This document shows positions 8,900-18,783 of a stretch of 64,000 bases of DNA, piece by piece. The stretch is from Lentzea pudingi (GTDB taxonomy: Bacteria; Actinomycetota; Actinomycetes; Mycobacteriales; Pseudonocardiaceae): assembly GCF_014646255.1 (NCBI RefSeq), contig NZ_BMNC01000006.1, forward strand, positions 62,001 to 126,000, given 5' to 3'. Under the pieces are notes generated by a model that was given only the letters and a program-made list of their open reading frames with translations, ran no database searches and was not told the DNA's origin. Positions within the stretch are counted from its first letter, which is position 1. Every line of letters begins with the position of its first letter. The position numbers and the translations under genes were made by a program.

Positions 8900-10204
8900 A
8901 TGCGGCAACGGCTTCTGTTGGTGCTGCTGCTGTTCTCGCTCTCGGCCGTGACGGCGTTCGCCTTCCCGTTGCTGATGAGCACGGCCTCGGAACGCACCCA
9001 GCAGTTCGTGATCAGCCGCACCGCCGACCTGGACCGCTTCGCCACGCTGCCCGTCGACGTCGTGGTGTCCGAGGCCGAGCGCTACGCCGAGGTCTACGGC
9101 GAGGAGATCGTGGTCGTCGACGCGTCCGGCACGCCGGTCGTCGAGTCGGGCATGACGGCGGAGGACGTGTCGGCGCAGATCGACGCCGCGTTGCGCAACC
9201 AGCCCGCGAGGCCCGTGCCGACCGTGATGCCGTGGAGCGGTGGTGACGTCCTGTTCTCGCGGCCCGTCGGCATCGGTACGAAGGTCGCGGGCGCCGTAGT
9301 GCTGCGGGCATCGACGCGGGTAGCTGCCCTGGACGTCGCCCGGCGGTGGGCGCTGGTGCTGGCGGGGGCGTTGCTGGCGGCGTGCGCGTGCGTGCTGCTG
9401 GCTCTGGTCGTGTCCCGCTGGCTGCTCAGGCCGCTCAAGGAACTCGACCGCGGTGTCCGGGCGGTCGCGGAGGGACAACGGCGCACACACGTCGCCGACA
9501 CCGCCGGCCCGGCCGAGCTCAGGGCGTTGTCGGAGTCGTTCAACCGCATGTCCGACGCCGTCGCCGAGGCCGCCGACCAGCAACGACGCCTGATCGCCGA
9601 CGCCTCGCACCAGCTGCGCAACCCCATGGCGGCGCTCCGGCTCCGGGTCGACATGCTGCCGTCGAACGGCTCGCTGCTCACCGAGGTCGAACGCCTGGAG
9701 TCGTTGCTGGACGGCCTGCTGGCGCTGGCCTCCGCCGAGAGCACCGCCACCGAACGTGCCGCGGGCGGCGTCGAACCCGAGCTCGCCGACCTGCAGGTCG
9801 TGGCGCACGACCGGGTCGACGCGTGGCGCGCGGCAGCACAGGCCGAGGGCGTCACGATCACCATCGACGACCGCGCACCCGGCCTCGTGCGGTGCGCGGT
9901 GTCGGACCTCGCGCAGGTGCTGGACGTGCTGCTGGACAACGCCATCAAGTACGGCGCCACCGAGGTCACCGTGATCTGCGACCGCGCCACGCTGACCGTG
10001 CGGGACAACGGCCCGGGCCTGTCCAAAAAGGACATCAAGCACGCCACCGAACGGTTCTGGCGCGGCGACGACTCCCGGCGCGGCACGGGCCTGGGCCTCG
10101 CGATCGCGGAACGCATCGTCACCGCGCACGACGGAAAGCTCGGCCTGCACACGGACAACGGCCTCGTCGCGACGGTCGAACTGCCGAAGGAGCCGCTGCT
10201 GTGA
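8900..10204 (+). CDS. Membrane sensor histidine kinase (TctE-like)
   Basis: 434 residues. A first membrane helix (about residues 5-25) and a second (about 150-172) enclose a roughly 120-residue extracytoplasmic sensor domain. A HAMP linker follows (LLRPLKELDRGVRAVAEGQ). The phospho-acceptor His, near residue 237, is in ADASHQLRNPMAALR. The ATPase domain shows the N box LLDNAIKYG, the G1 motif VRDNGPGLS and the G2 motif GTGLGLAIAERIV. Start and stop overlap both neighbours, so kinase, regulator and the TAXI lipoprotein should be made together. The ligand may be presented by that lipoprotein (inference). Confidence 0.92.
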   Translation: MRQRLLLVLLLFSLSAVTAFAFPLLMSTASERTQQFVISRTADLDRFATLPVDVVVSEAERYAEVYGEEIVVVDASGTPVVESGMTAEDVSAQIDAALRNQPARPVPTVMPWSGGDVLFSRPVGIGTKVAGAVVLRASTRVAALDVARRWALVLAGALLAACACVLLALVVSRWLLRPLKELDRGVRAVAEGQRRTHVADTAGPAELRALSESFNRMSDAVAEAADQQRRLIADASHQLRNPMAALRLRVDMLPSNGSLLTEVERLESLLDGLLALASAESTATERAAGGVEPELADLQVVAHDRVDAWRAAAQAEGVTITIDDRAPGLVRCAVSDLAQVLDVLLDNAIKYGATEVTVICDRATLTVRDNGPGLSKKDIKHATERFWRGDDSRRGTGLGLAIAERIVTAHDGKLGLHTDNGLVATVELPKEPLL

Positions 10205-11064
10205 AGCGCCGGACGTTCCTCCTCGGAGCACTCGCCCTCACCGCCTGCGGGACGGGCGAACCCGACGGCACGATCAGGATCGCCGGCGGTGAACCCGGCG
10301 GCTTCTACAACGACTTCGCCGCCCTGATCTCCCGCCTCGCCCCCAGCCCGCTGACCATCACCCCGATCCAGACCGGCGGCAGCGCCGACAACCTCCAGCA
10401 CCTCCGCGAGGGCAACGCCGACATAGGCCTGTCCCTGAGCGACAGCGCCCACATGGAACCCGGCCTCGTCGCGCTCGGCCGCGTCTACGAGAACTACCTG
10501 CAGCTCGTGGTCCTGAAGGACTCGCCGTACACCACAGCGGCCGACCTCGTCGGCAAACCCGTGTCGCTCGGCGCGGACGGCTCCGGCGCCGCCCTGCAAG
10601 GCTCCAGGCTCGCGCTGGGCGTGCAGGAGGAGCACTACCCGCTGCGCAACGCCATCGACGCCCTGAAGTCCGGCGAGATCGCCGCCCTGCTGTGGTCCGG
10701 CGGCGTCCCCACTCCAGAGCTCGACAAGGCCAGCGGCATCAGGCTGCTCGCGCTCGACGGTTTCCTGCCGAGACTGCGCCAGGACTACGGCAAGGTCTAC
10801 GAACGCGTGGACGTGCGCACGGGCGTCTACGGCTCCCCCGCCGACGTCCCCACGATCGGCACGCCGAACCTGCTGGTGTGCCGCCCTGACCTGAGCGCCG
10901 CGTTCGCCGGCGCCGTCGTGCGGCTGCTCGTGGGCAGGGCCGCCGAGCTGGTGCCGGAGCAGGCGCTCGGCACCCAGTACCTCGACGTGCGCAGTCTCAT
11001 CGACACGGGCAAAGTGCCTTTGCATCCAGGGGCGGCAGCGGAGTACCGGAGGTTGCACGGATGA
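10201..11064 (+). CDS. TAXI-type solute-binding lipoprotein, no transporter partner
   Basis: 287 residues from GTG 10201, overlapping the kinase stop by GTGA. The N-terminus combines a twin-arginine signal (KRRTFLLGALALTACG) with a lipobox Cys at residue 16, so the protein is probably a Tat-exported, membrane-anchored lipoprotein. The mature part resembles TAXI (TRAP-associated) binding proteins: IRIAGGEPGGFYNDFA near the start, ITPIQTGGSADNLQHLREG, NADIGLSLSD, and LVGKPVSLGADGSG. No TRAP membrane subunit (DctQ/DctM) is encoded nearby; the neighbours are a two-component system and a reductase. A role as ligand-sensing partner of the kinase is inferred. Confidence 0.82.
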   Translation: MKRRTFLLGALALTACGTGEPDGTIRIAGGEPGGFYNDFAALISRLAPSPLTITPIQTGGSADNLQHLREGNADIGLSLSDSAHMEPGLVALGRVYENYLQLVVLKDSPYTTAADLVGKPVSLGADGSGAALQGSRLALGVQEEHYPLRNAIDALKSGEIAALLWSGGVPTPELDKASGIRLLALDGFLPRLRQDYGKVYERVDVRTGVYGSPADVPTIGTPNLLVCRPDLSAAFAGAVVRLLVGRAAELVPEQALGTQYLDVRSLIDTGKVPLHPGAAAEYRRLHG

Positions 11065-11594
11065 TCAGCACCATGGCGTCGGTCTCGCTGGACGGGTTCT
11101 TCGAGGGCCCCGATCACGACATCGACTGGCACCACATGAGCGACGAGCTGCACTCCCACATCAACGCGGAGCTAGCGAAGTTCGACACGTTCGTCAACGG
11201 CCGCCGCAACCACGAGCTGATGCTCGAAGCATGGCCGCGCGCCGAGGACCACCCCGACTGGCCGCAGGCGATGCGGGACTTCGCCCCGATCTGGCGGAAC
11301 ACGCGCAAGATCGTCTACTCGCGCACGAAGCAGTTCACCGACTGGAACACCGAGACCCGCACCGAGGTCGATCCGGACGAGATCCGCGCGCTGGCGGGCG
11401 ACGCCATGGTCGGCGGGAACGAGCTGCTGCAGACGTTCCTCGAGCACGACCTGGTCGACGAGATCCGGCTCTACCTCAACCCTGTCGCGATCGGACGGGG
11501 CACGCCGTTCTTCCGCAAGCCGAACGCCCTGGCGCTCAAGGGCACCAGGGCGTTCGGCAACGGAGTCGTGCTGCTCACCTACGGAAGGCGTTGA
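11061..11594 (+). CDS. RibD-C/dihydrofolate-reductase-fold protein
   Basis: A 177-residue protein of the dihydrofolate reductase-like family (YwjB/YyaP group), starting MISTMASVSLDGFFEGPDHDI and containing FVNGRRNHELM, DAMVGGNELLQTFL and VAIGRGTPFF. These fit an NADPH-binding fold; the true substrate of this subgroup is unknown and it is not a canonical DHFR. ATG 11061 overlaps the TAXI stop in ATGA, so it is the fourth cistron of the two-component/TAXI operon. Its 3' end overlaps the convergent VWA gene by 16 bp. Confidence 0.82.
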   Translation: MISTMASVSLDGFFEGPDHDIDWHHMSDELHSHINAELAKFDTFVNGRRNHELMLEAWPRAEDHPDWPQAMRDFAPIWRNTRKIVYSRTKQFTDWNTETRTEVDPDEIRALAGDAMVGGNELLQTFLEHDLVDEIRLYLNPVAIGRGTPFFRKPNALALKGTRAFGNGVVLLTYGRR

Positions 11595-12544
11595 CCCAGC
11601 AGCAAAGCGGCGGCGGCCGCGAACATCGCCGTCATCGTGCCGAGCAACAGCCAAGGCTTCGACGCGTCCGCCTGCTTCTTCTCGTAGCCGATCTGCTCGC
11701 CGAGCGTGTCGTAGACCCGGCGCAGCTCCTCGGCGGAGGCGGCCTTGAAGAACTCGCCGCCGGAGATCTTGGCGATCTCCTTCATCGCGTCGTCGTCGAC
11801 CGGCACGGACTGCTGCCGGCCCTCGATGTCGACCACGCCGTCCTCGGTGCCGAACGAGATCGTGGAGATCGGGATCCCGGCTTTCTTCGACTCCTCGGCG
11901 ACGTCGAACGCCTTGCGGGTGCCGACCGTCTCCTTGCCGTCCGTCATCAGCACGATGCGGGCGGGCGGCGGCCCTTCCGCGCCACCGACGACCTTGCCGA
12001 ACGAGTCGATCGAGGCGATCGCGGCCGCCAACGCGTCACCGGTCGCGGTCGACTGGGCGAGCTTGAGCCCGTCGATCGACTGCGTGACGGCGGCGCGGTC
12101 CGTCGTCGGCGCGACCAGCACGGTCGCGGAGCCGGCGAACGAGATCAGGCCGAGGTTGATGCCCGGCGTGAGGCCCTCGGCGAACGACTTGGCGGCCACC
12201 TGCGCGGCCTCCAGCCTCGACGGCTTCACGTCGGTGGCCTTCATCGACAGCGACACGTCGACCACGAGCATCACGGTCGCCCGGTTGCGCGGGACCCGTT
12301 GCTCGGACGTCGGGCCGGCGAGCGCGACCGTCAGCAACGCGAGCGCGGCCAGCAGGAACGCCGCCGGGACGTGCCGCGACCAGCGTTCCCGCTTGGGCGC
12401 GACCTTCTCCAGCAGTTCCAGGTTCGTGAACCGCAGCACCCGCTTGCGGCGGATCCGTTGCGCCACCACGTATCCGGCGGTGAGCAGCGCCACGGCGAGC
12501 AGCAGCAGGAACCACCACGGGGCGACGAAGTTCGAGAAGCTCAT
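11579..12544 (-). CDS. VWA-domain membrane protein (MoxR partner)
   Basis: 321 residues: N-terminal membrane helices (about 8-28 and 60-80), a von Willebrand factor A domain, and a C-terminal helix (about 298-318). The MIDAS site is visible as DVSLSMKATD, with the later Thr in STATGDALAAA and Asp in LMTDGKE, so it probably binds a divalent metal and a partner protein. BatA-like architecture. It is the last gene of a moxR-DUF58-VWA operon joined by 4-nt overlaps, matching Rv1479-Rv1481 of M. tuberculosis. MoxR ATPases of this type act as chaperones for envelope complexes in other bacteria; the client here is unknown. Confidence 0.88.
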   Translation of the reverse strand: MSFSNFVAPWWFLLLLAVALLTAGYVVAQRIRRKRVLRFTNLELLEKVAPKRERWSRHVPAAFLLAALALLTVALAGPTSEQRVPRNRATVMLVVDVSLSMKATDVKPSRLEAAQVAAKSFAEGLTPGINLGLISFAGSATVLVAPTTDRAAVTQSIDGLKLAQSTATGDALAAAIASIDSFGKVVGGAEGPPPARIVLMTDGKETVGTRKAFDVAEESKKAGIPISTISFGTEDGVVDIEGRQQSVPVDDDAMKEIAKISGGEFFKAASAEELRRVYDTLGEQIGYEKKQADASKPWLLLGTMTAMFAAAAALLLGQRLP

Positions 12545-13481
12545 GCGACACCCCCAGACCAGCGGCGCTTGCGCGCCACCACGAAACGAACCGTGTCCGC
12601 GATCCAGTCCGAGTCGGTCCGCAGCACCAGGTGCCCGGCGCCCGCGCGGCGCAGCCCGGCGGCCACCTCGCCCCGGTGTTCCGCGGCCGCGGCGTTGAAC
12701 TCCTTGCGCAGCAACGCGGACGCGGTCACCTCGCGCTGCCGCCCGGTCTCCGGGTCGGACAGCACGACGGTGCCGACGTCGGGCAGGTCGACGTCACGCG
12801 GGTCGACGATCTCGATGGCCACGATGTCGTGGCGCGCGGACAGGGCGCGCAGCGGCCGTTGCCACTCCATGCCGCCGAGGAAGTCGGAGATCACCACGAT
12901 CAGGCCACGGCGGCGCGGCGGCCTGCGCAGTTGTTCGAGCAGCTCGGCCAGGTCGCCTCGGGTGCCCTCGGGCGCCCGGTCGATCTCGGCGATCTTGCGG
13001 ATCATGCCGCGCGCGTGCGCCAGGCCTCCGCGCGCCGGGATGCGGACGCTCTCCGCTCCCGTCGAGACCGCGGCGCCGATCCGGTTGCCGCCGCCGCGCG
13101 TCAGGTGCGCGACCGCGGCCGTCGCGGCGATGGCCAGGTCGCGCTTCTCGCAGGCGGCGGTGCCGAAGTCGAGCGACGGCGACAGGTCGATCGCCATCCA
13201 CGTCTCCAGCTCGCGGTCGGCGACCGTCTCGCGGATGTGCGGGATCGTCGTGCGGGCCGTGACCGCCCAGTCCATCCGGCGCACGTCGTCGCCGGGCTGG
13301 TAGGTGCGCGCCTCGCCCGGTTCGGTGCCCGGCCCCGGCACGAGGCCGAGGTGGTTGCCCTGCAGCAGTCCGTCGAGACGGCGCCGGACGTCGAGCTCCA
13401 GCATGCGCAGCGCCGCTTCCATCCGGACACCGCGCAGGACGGGCGGCGCCCAGGACGGGCGCTCTTCCTCCTTGTCCCTGC

Positions 13482-13485
<4 letters not shown>
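12541..13485 (-). CDS. DUF58 domain protein
   Basis: 314 residues, GTG start at 13485 overlapping the moxR stop. The DUF58 core is clear: ARTYQPGDDVRRMDWAVTART, then METWM-like AIDLSPSLDFG, resembling a degenerate VWA metal site, and LIVVISDFLGGMEW. No membrane segment is obvious, unlike many DUF58 proteins. Middle gene of the MoxR-DUF58-VWA set, which is widespread and presumably forms a chaperone system with the ATPase. Biochemical role unproven. Confidence 0.88.
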
Positions 13486-14531
<1,046 letters not shown>

Positions 14532-14591
14532 GTGCGGGCCTCCATGCGGAACAGGGTTTACCGATCGTTGACAGTCTTACTCCCCGCCTGT

Positions 14592-15122
14592 TCAACCGCT
14601 GTGAAGGGTGTCCAGGTCGGCGGGTGTGTCGACGTCTCGCGCCTCACCGGGCAAAGCGGACACTTCGACGGGTTCGAGCTGCAGGAGGGTCCTGCGCAGC
14701 GGCAGGTCCCGCGGGTCTTCGGGGAGGGCTTCGCGCAGCTCAGCCGCGTTCCAGCAGCCGATCAGCCACTGCACGCGGTCGTCCTTGAGCACGGCGTTGC
14801 GGCCGGGTTCCCTGAGCCTCGCGATGGTGGCCCTCGTGAGACCGGGCTGATCGACGGCGAGCACGACGACCCAGTCCTCGGTGATCTTCTCCAGTCCCGC
14901 GGCCAGACCGGCGAGCGGACCTCCGCCGGGTGGGTCCTCGCGCGCCCAGACGACCCCCGGCAGGTCCTTCTCCGGCCCCACAACGACCTTCTGGCTGGCA
15001 TCGTCCACAACGGACAGGACGTGGTCGAGCAGCGTCGCGTCCCGATAGGACAGCGCGGCCTTGTCGACGCCACCGAGCCGTTCACCCTTGCCGCCGGTGA
15101 GGACGATCACCGCGTACGTCAC
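14592..15122 (-). CDS. MobA-like nucleotidyltransferase
   Basis: 176 residues, GTG start overlapping the upstream TetR stop by 4 nt. The N-terminal VIVLTGGKGERLGGVDKAAL is the glycosyltransferase-A nucleotide site of MobA-like proteins (usual form LAGG-S-R-G-K), and LAVDQPGLTRATI holds the metal-binding Asp. MobA transfers GMP to molybdopterin, but related proteins transfer CMP or other nucleotides, and no other molybdenum-cofactor genes are visible. Coupling to TetR is unusual and may simply be read-through transcription. Confidence 0.75.
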   Translation of the reverse strand: MTYAVIVLTGGKGERLGGVDKAALSYRDATLLDHVLSVVDDASQKVVVGPEKDLPGVVWAREDPPGGGPLAGLAAGLEKITEDWVVVLAVDQPGLTRATIARLREPGRNAVLKDDRVQWLIGCWNAAELREALPEDPRDLPLRRTLLQLEPVEVSALPGEARDVDTPADLDTLHSG

Positions 15123-15802
15123 CGCCGGCCTCCGATGTGCGCCGCGACGCCTTCCAGGAACAGGTGCAGGCCGAAGTCGAACTCGGCGGCCATGTCGTCG
15201 GCGTCGAGCAGGTCGTCCACGTCGAAGACACCGGACGCGACGATCTTGGCGAGCGCGGGCATCCTGCGCGGATCGACGACCTCGCGCAGCCGCTGCCCGT
15301 ACTCACGGCTGAACTGGGCCGGGTCCTTCTCGAAGCCCTGCGTCAGCGCGACGTTGAGCCATGCCTCGCCGTGCACGAACGTCATCAGGCTCATCACGAC
15401 GCCGACCTTCTCGCCCGGCTCCAGCGGGGTGTCGTCGAGCGCCCCCAGCGCGCTGTCGAACCAGAGCAGGCTCTTGGGGCCGCTCGGCGGGCCGTTCAGG
15501 GGGATCTGCAGGAACCACGGTCGTTTGCGGATGCCCGCGAGCAGCGACTTCGCCCAGACCTCGAACCGGGCGCGCCACTCGCCGTCGGGCAGCGGAGGCG
15601 GGTCTTCGAACGCGGCGTCGGCCATCAACTGGAGCAGCTCGTCCTTGCTCTTCACGTGGCGGTAGAGCGCCATCGTGGCGTTGCCCATCTCCTGCGCGAC
15701 GCGGGCCATGGACACGGCGGCAAGGCCCTCGGCGTCCGCGATCGCGATGGCGGCGCGCGTGATGTCGGCGGCGTCGATGGTCGGCTTGCGCCCCCTTTTC
15801 AT
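15119..15802 (-). CDS. TetR-family repressor with C-terminal drug-binding-type domain
   Basis: 227 residues. The helix-turn-helix lies near residues 25-55 (ISMARVAQEMG-like AAVSMARVAQEMGNATMALYRHV with the recognition helix around the Tyr-Arg-His). Preceded by the basic tail MKRGRKPTI. The C-terminal part (EKVGVVMSLMTFVHGEAW) resembles the TetR_C ligand-binding domain. It is divergent from a DrrAB-like exporter, and two palindromes in the 77-bp intergenic region are likely its operators. Expected to repress both itself (with the MobA-like gene) and the exporter until a small molecule binds. Confidence 0.9.
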   Translation of the reverse strand: MKRGRKPTIDAADITRAAIAIADAEGLAAVSMARVAQEMGNATMALYRHVKSKDELLQLMADAAFEDPPPLPDGEWRARFEVWAKSLLAGIRKRPWFLQIPLNGPPSGPKSLLWFDSALGALDDTPLEPGEKVGVVMSLMTFVHGEAWLNVALTQGFEKDPAQFSREYGQRLREVVDPRRMPALAKIVASGVFDVDDLLDADDMAAEFDFGLHLFLEGVAAHIGGRR

Positions 15803-15821
15803 GCCCTCTAGTCAAACAGAT

Positions 15822-15836
15822 GCGTATGCCATACGC
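15822..15836. promoter_or_regulatory. TetR operator 1
   Basis: GCGTATG-C-CATACGC, a perfect palindrome, 20 bp from the TetR start. It shares the core GCGTAT-N3-ATACGC with operator 2, with centres 28 bp apart. Confidence 0.75.
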
Positions 15837-15848
15837 TAATCCAGGTTT

Positions 15849-15865
15849 TGCGTATGAGATACGCA
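15849..15865. promoter_or_regulatory. TetR operator 2
   Basis: TGCGTAT-GAG-ATACGCA, perfect 7-bp arms, ending 14 bp before the exporter start and 5 bp before its GGGGG Shine-Dalgarno. Binding here would block exporter transcription or its early elongation. Confidence 0.75.
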
Positions 15866-15879
15866 TAAAAGGGGGTTCC

Positions 15880-16812
15880 ATGATCGTCGAGACAGAGGGT
15901 CTGACGAAGAGGTACGGGTCCACCACGGTGCTGAACGGCCTGGACCTGACGGTCGCGGAGGGGGCGGTGCTCGCGCTGCTCGGCCCGAACGGCGCCGGGA
16001 AGACCACCACGATCCGAGTCCTGAGCACGCTGACCAGGCCTGATGGCGGCACGGCGCGGGTGTGCGGGTTCGACGTGGTGCGCGAGGGCGCTGACGTGCG
16101 CGGCGTGATCAGCCTGACCGGGCAGTACGCGGCGGTGGACGAGGAGCAGACCGGGCGCGAGAACCTGGTCATGATCGCCCGGCTGCGCCGTTTCGCCAGG
16201 CCGGCGGCTCGCGCGCGGGCCGTCGAACTGCTGGAGCGGTTCGGCCTGACCGACGCGGCGGACCGGCGGGTGCGCACCTACTCGGGCGGCATGCGCCGGC
16301 GCCTGGACCTCGCGATGAGCCTGGTGGCCCGGCCGCGGCTGCTGTTCCTGGACGAGCCGACCACCGGCCTCGACCCGGTCAGCCGCACGACGATGTGGGA
16401 CGCGATCGGCGACCTGGTGCGCGACGGCGTGACGATCTTCCTCACCACCCAGTACCTGGAGGAGGCCGACCGCCTCGCCGACCGGATCGTGGTGCTGCAC
16501 AACGGCGGTGTCGTCGCGGACGGCACCGCGGACGCGTTGAAGAACTCGGTCGGCGGCACCCGGCTCGACCTCGTGTTCTCCAGTGCCGAGGACGCCCTGC
16601 GCGCACGGGACGTGGTCGGCGGGGCGGTGGACGGACCGACGCTGAGCGTGCCGTCCGACGGCAGCGCGGTCCACCTGCACCGCGTGCTGGACGACCTGCT
16701 GGCGGCACGGGCCGGCGTGCTGCGGGTGTCCGCGCACCGCCCGACCCTGGACGACGTCTTCACCTCGCTGGTGCTCGCGGACGCGACGGCGATGGCGGGG
16801 GTGACCGCATGA
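15880..16812 (+). CDS. Daunorubicin-resistance-type ABC transporter ATPase (DrrA-like)
   Basis: 310 residues from ATG 15880, chosen because GGGGG lies 4-8 nt upstream and because the upstream in-frame ATG at 15820 runs through the operators. Walker A GPNGAGKTTTI, signature YSGGMRRRLDLAMSL, Walker B LLFLDEPTTGLDP, H-loop region FLTTQYLEEADRLADR. The C-terminal extension fits the DrrA subfamily. It pairs with the permease that overlaps it by ATGA, making a two-component exporter, probably for a hydrophobic drug or lipid, under TetR control. Confidence 0.92.
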   Translation: MIVETEGLTKRYGSTTVLNGLDLTVAEGAVLALLGPNGAGKTTTIRVLSTLTRPDGGTARVCGFDVVREGADVRGVISLTGQYAAVDEEQTGRENLVMIARLRRFARPAARARAVELLERFGLTDAADRRVRTYSGGMRRRLDLAMSLVARPRLLFLDEPTTGLDPVSRTTMWDAIGDLVRDGVTIFLTTQYLEEADRLADRIVVLHNGGVVADGTADALKNSVGGTRLDLVFSSAEDALRARDVVGGAVDGPTLSVPSDGSAVHLHRVLDDLLAARAGVLRVSAHRPTLDDVFTSLVLADATAMAGVTA

Positions 16813-17555
16813 CCGCCTCGGTGACGATGATCGGCCGCAGCATCCGGCTGAGCCGCCGCAACTTCGACCTCGTGATCATGGCGATCGTGTTGCCGGTGCT
16901 GATGATGGCGTTGTTCGTGTACGTGTTCGGCGGTGCGATCAGCACCTCTGTGCAGTCCTATGTGGACTATGTGGTGCCCGGCATCCTCGTGCTCTGCACG
17001 GGTTACGGCGCCACGTCCACCGCGATGTCCGTGACCGACGACGTGCAGAAGGGCGTAGTCGACCGGTTCCGCTCGATGCCGATCAGCGGGTTCTCCGTGC
17101 TGACCGGCCACGTCGTCGCCTCGGTCGCGCGCAACGCCCTGGCGACGTCCGCGGTCGTGCTCGTGGCCGTGCTGATGGGCTTCCGGCCGGCCGCCACGGT
17201 CGGCGAGTGGGTCCTGGCGATGGGCCTGCTGCTGCTCTACGTGCTGGCCCTGTCGTGGCTCGCGGCGGCGTTCGGCGTGATCGCGCGGACCGTCGAGTCG
17301 GCCAGCCTGCTCGGGTTCTTCATGCTGTTCATCCCGTACTTGAGCAGCGCGTTCGTACCGGTGGCGACGATGCCGCCGTGGCTGCGCGCGGTCAGCGAGC
17401 ACCAGCCGATCACCCCCGTCATCGAGACCGTGCGGGCCCTGCTGAACGGTCAGCCGGTCACCTCGGGCTGGCTCGCGCTGGCCTGGTCGGGTGGCCTGCT
17501 GGTGGTGGCGTTCGGCTGGGCCACCTGGTTGTTCGGCCGGATCAGCCGTCGCTGA
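16809..17555 (+). CDS. ABC-2 type exporter permease (DrrB-like)
   Basis: 248 residues with six predicted helices in the inner membrane. Contains the conserved cytoplasmic segment KGVVDRFRSMPISGFSVLTGH and, near the C-terminus, TMPPWLRAVSEHQPITPVIETVRAL, both typical of DrrB/ABC2_membrane proteins. ATG overlaps the ATPase stop by 4 nt, so the two are translationally coupled. The 3' end overlaps the convergent aldo/keto reductase by 14 bp. Confidence 0.92.
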   Translation: MTASVTMIGRSIRLSRRNFDLVIMAIVLPVLMMALFVYVFGGAISTSVQSYVDYVVPGILVLCTGYGATSTAMSVTDDVQKGVVDRFRSMPISGFSVLTGHVVASVARNALATSAVVLVAVLMGFRPAATVGEWVLAMGLLLLYVLALSWLAAAFGVIARTVESASLLGFFMLFIPYLSSAFVPVATMPPWLRAVSEHQPITPVIETVRALLNGQPVTSGWLALAWSGGLLVVAFGWATWLFGRISRR

Positions 17556-18414
17556 GGTGCGCGGCGTCGAGGCGGGTGAGCTCGTCCGCGGTGAGGACCA
17601 GCTCGCCCGCCTCGACGTTCTGCCGCAGGTGTGCCGGATCGCCCGTGCCGGGGATGACGAGCACGTGCGGTCCGCGCGCGAGCGTCCACGCCAGCCGGAC
17701 CTGCGCGGGCGAGGCGTCGTGGGCCCGCGCGATCTCGGTGACGACGTCGTCCTCGGCGGACGTCCCGGCCTCCTGGTTCGCGCCGGCGAGCGCGAAGAAC
17801 GGCACGAACGCGATCCCCCGCTCTCCGCAGACGCCGAGGAAGTCGTCCTGCTCGGGGTGGTGGCCGAGCCCGTAGGAGTTCTGCACGCACACGACCTCGG
17901 CGACCCGTTGCGCCTGGTCGAGGTGGTGCGGCTTCACGTTGGACAGCCCGAGGTGCCGGACCAGCCCGGCCTGCTGCAGCCGCGCCAGCTCCTCGAAGTG
18001 CGCCGTGACGTCGTCGAGCCCGCTGATCCGCAGGTTCACCACGTCGAGGTGCTCGCGCCCGAGCTGCCGCAGGTTCTCCTCGACCTGCCCCCGCAGCTGC
18101 CGCGGCGTCGCGAGCGGCAGCCACTCCCCCTGCGGCGTGCGGCCGGGCCCGATCTTGGTGACGATCACCAGGTCGTCCGGGTACGGCGCGAGCGCGCTGT
18201 TGATCAGCTCGTTGGCCGACCGCGTGGCGGAGAAGTAGAAGGCGGCCGTGTCCACGTGGTTGACGCCCAGCTCGACGGCCGTGCGCAGCACCTCGATCGC
18301 CTGTCCGCGATCCCGCGGCTCCGCACGAGGGTCGAACGCCGTCCCCCGCTGCGGCAGGCGCATCGCGCCGAAACCGATCCGGTTCACGCTGAGGTCACCC
18401 AGTCGCCACGTCAT
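17542..18414 (-). CDS. Aldo/keto reductase
   Basis: 290 residues from ATG 18414; the frame stays open far upstream but homology begins at MTWRLGDLSVNRIGFGAMRL. TIM-barrel AKR with the catalytic Asp and Tyr in NHVDTAAFYF and Lys in LVIVTKIG. The usual active-site His strand reads LDVVNLRI, i.e. Arg/Asn rather than His, as in the YdbC-like actinobacterial branch. C-terminal VIPGTGDPAHLRQNVEAGEL binds NADPH. Probably reduces an aldehyde or ketone; substrate unknown. The DUF2203 gene starts 27 bp away on the other strand. Confidence 0.88.
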   Translation of the reverse strand: MTWRLGDLSVNRIGFGAMRLPQRGTAFDPRAEPRDRGQAIEVLRTAVELGVNHVDTAAFYFSATRSANELINSALAPYPDDLVIVTKIGPGRTPQGEWLPLATPRQLRGQVEENLRQLGREHLDVVNLRISGLDDVTAHFEELARLQQAGLVRHLGLSNVKPHHLDQAQRVAEVVCVQNSYGLGHHPEQDDFLGVCGERGIAFVPFFALAGANQEAGTSAEDDVVTEIARAHDASPAQVRLAWTLARGPHVLVIPGTGDPAHLRQNVEAGELVLTADELTRLDAAHLSDG

Positions 18415-18441
18415 TGCGCCCACTGTGCCAGCCTTGCCGCC

Positions 18442-18783
18442 GTGGGACTGTTCACGCTGGACGAAGCCCGGACCGAACTGGCGAAGCTGCTGCCGGTGCT
18501 GGACGAGATCGTGCGCCTGCGCGCCGACGCCGCCGAACTGGCCGTGGGCGGGTCGGCGCTGGGCGGGCTGCCGGAGTTCAAGGCCGCGCAGGCCCGGCTG
18601 GACGAGCTGATGGAGTCGGTGCAGCGGACGGGGGCGGAGCTGAAGGGCTTCGCGCCGTTGCTCGTGGACTTCCCCAGCGAGAGGGAGGGGGTTCCGGTGC
18701 TGCTGTGCTGGCTGGAGGGCGACCGGGAGCTGGCCTGGTACCACCGCGCGGATCTCGGGTTCGCGGGCCGCCGTCCGCTCTGA
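18442..18783 (+). CDS. DUF2203 family protein
   Basis: 113 residues from GTG 18442 (VGLFTLDEARTELAKLLPVL). The family shape is clear: an N-terminal two-helix hairpin, GAELKGFAPLLVDFPS, then VLLCWLEGDRELAWYHRAD and a terminal FAGRRPL. These proteins are small, cytoplasmic and uncharacterised. The short divergent gap to the aldo/keto reductase leaves room only for overlapping promoters. Confidence 0.82.
   Translation: MGLFTLDEARTELAKLLPVLDEIVRLRADAAELAVGGSALGGLPEFKAAQARLDELMESVQRTGAELKGFAPLLVDFPSEREGVPVLLCWLEGDRELAWYHRADLGFAGRRPL

Noticed and set aside
15820..15879. N-terminal extension of the ABC ATPase from ATG 15820
   Set aside because: It would translate through both operator palindromes; ATG 15880 has a good ribosome binding site and matches the family start.
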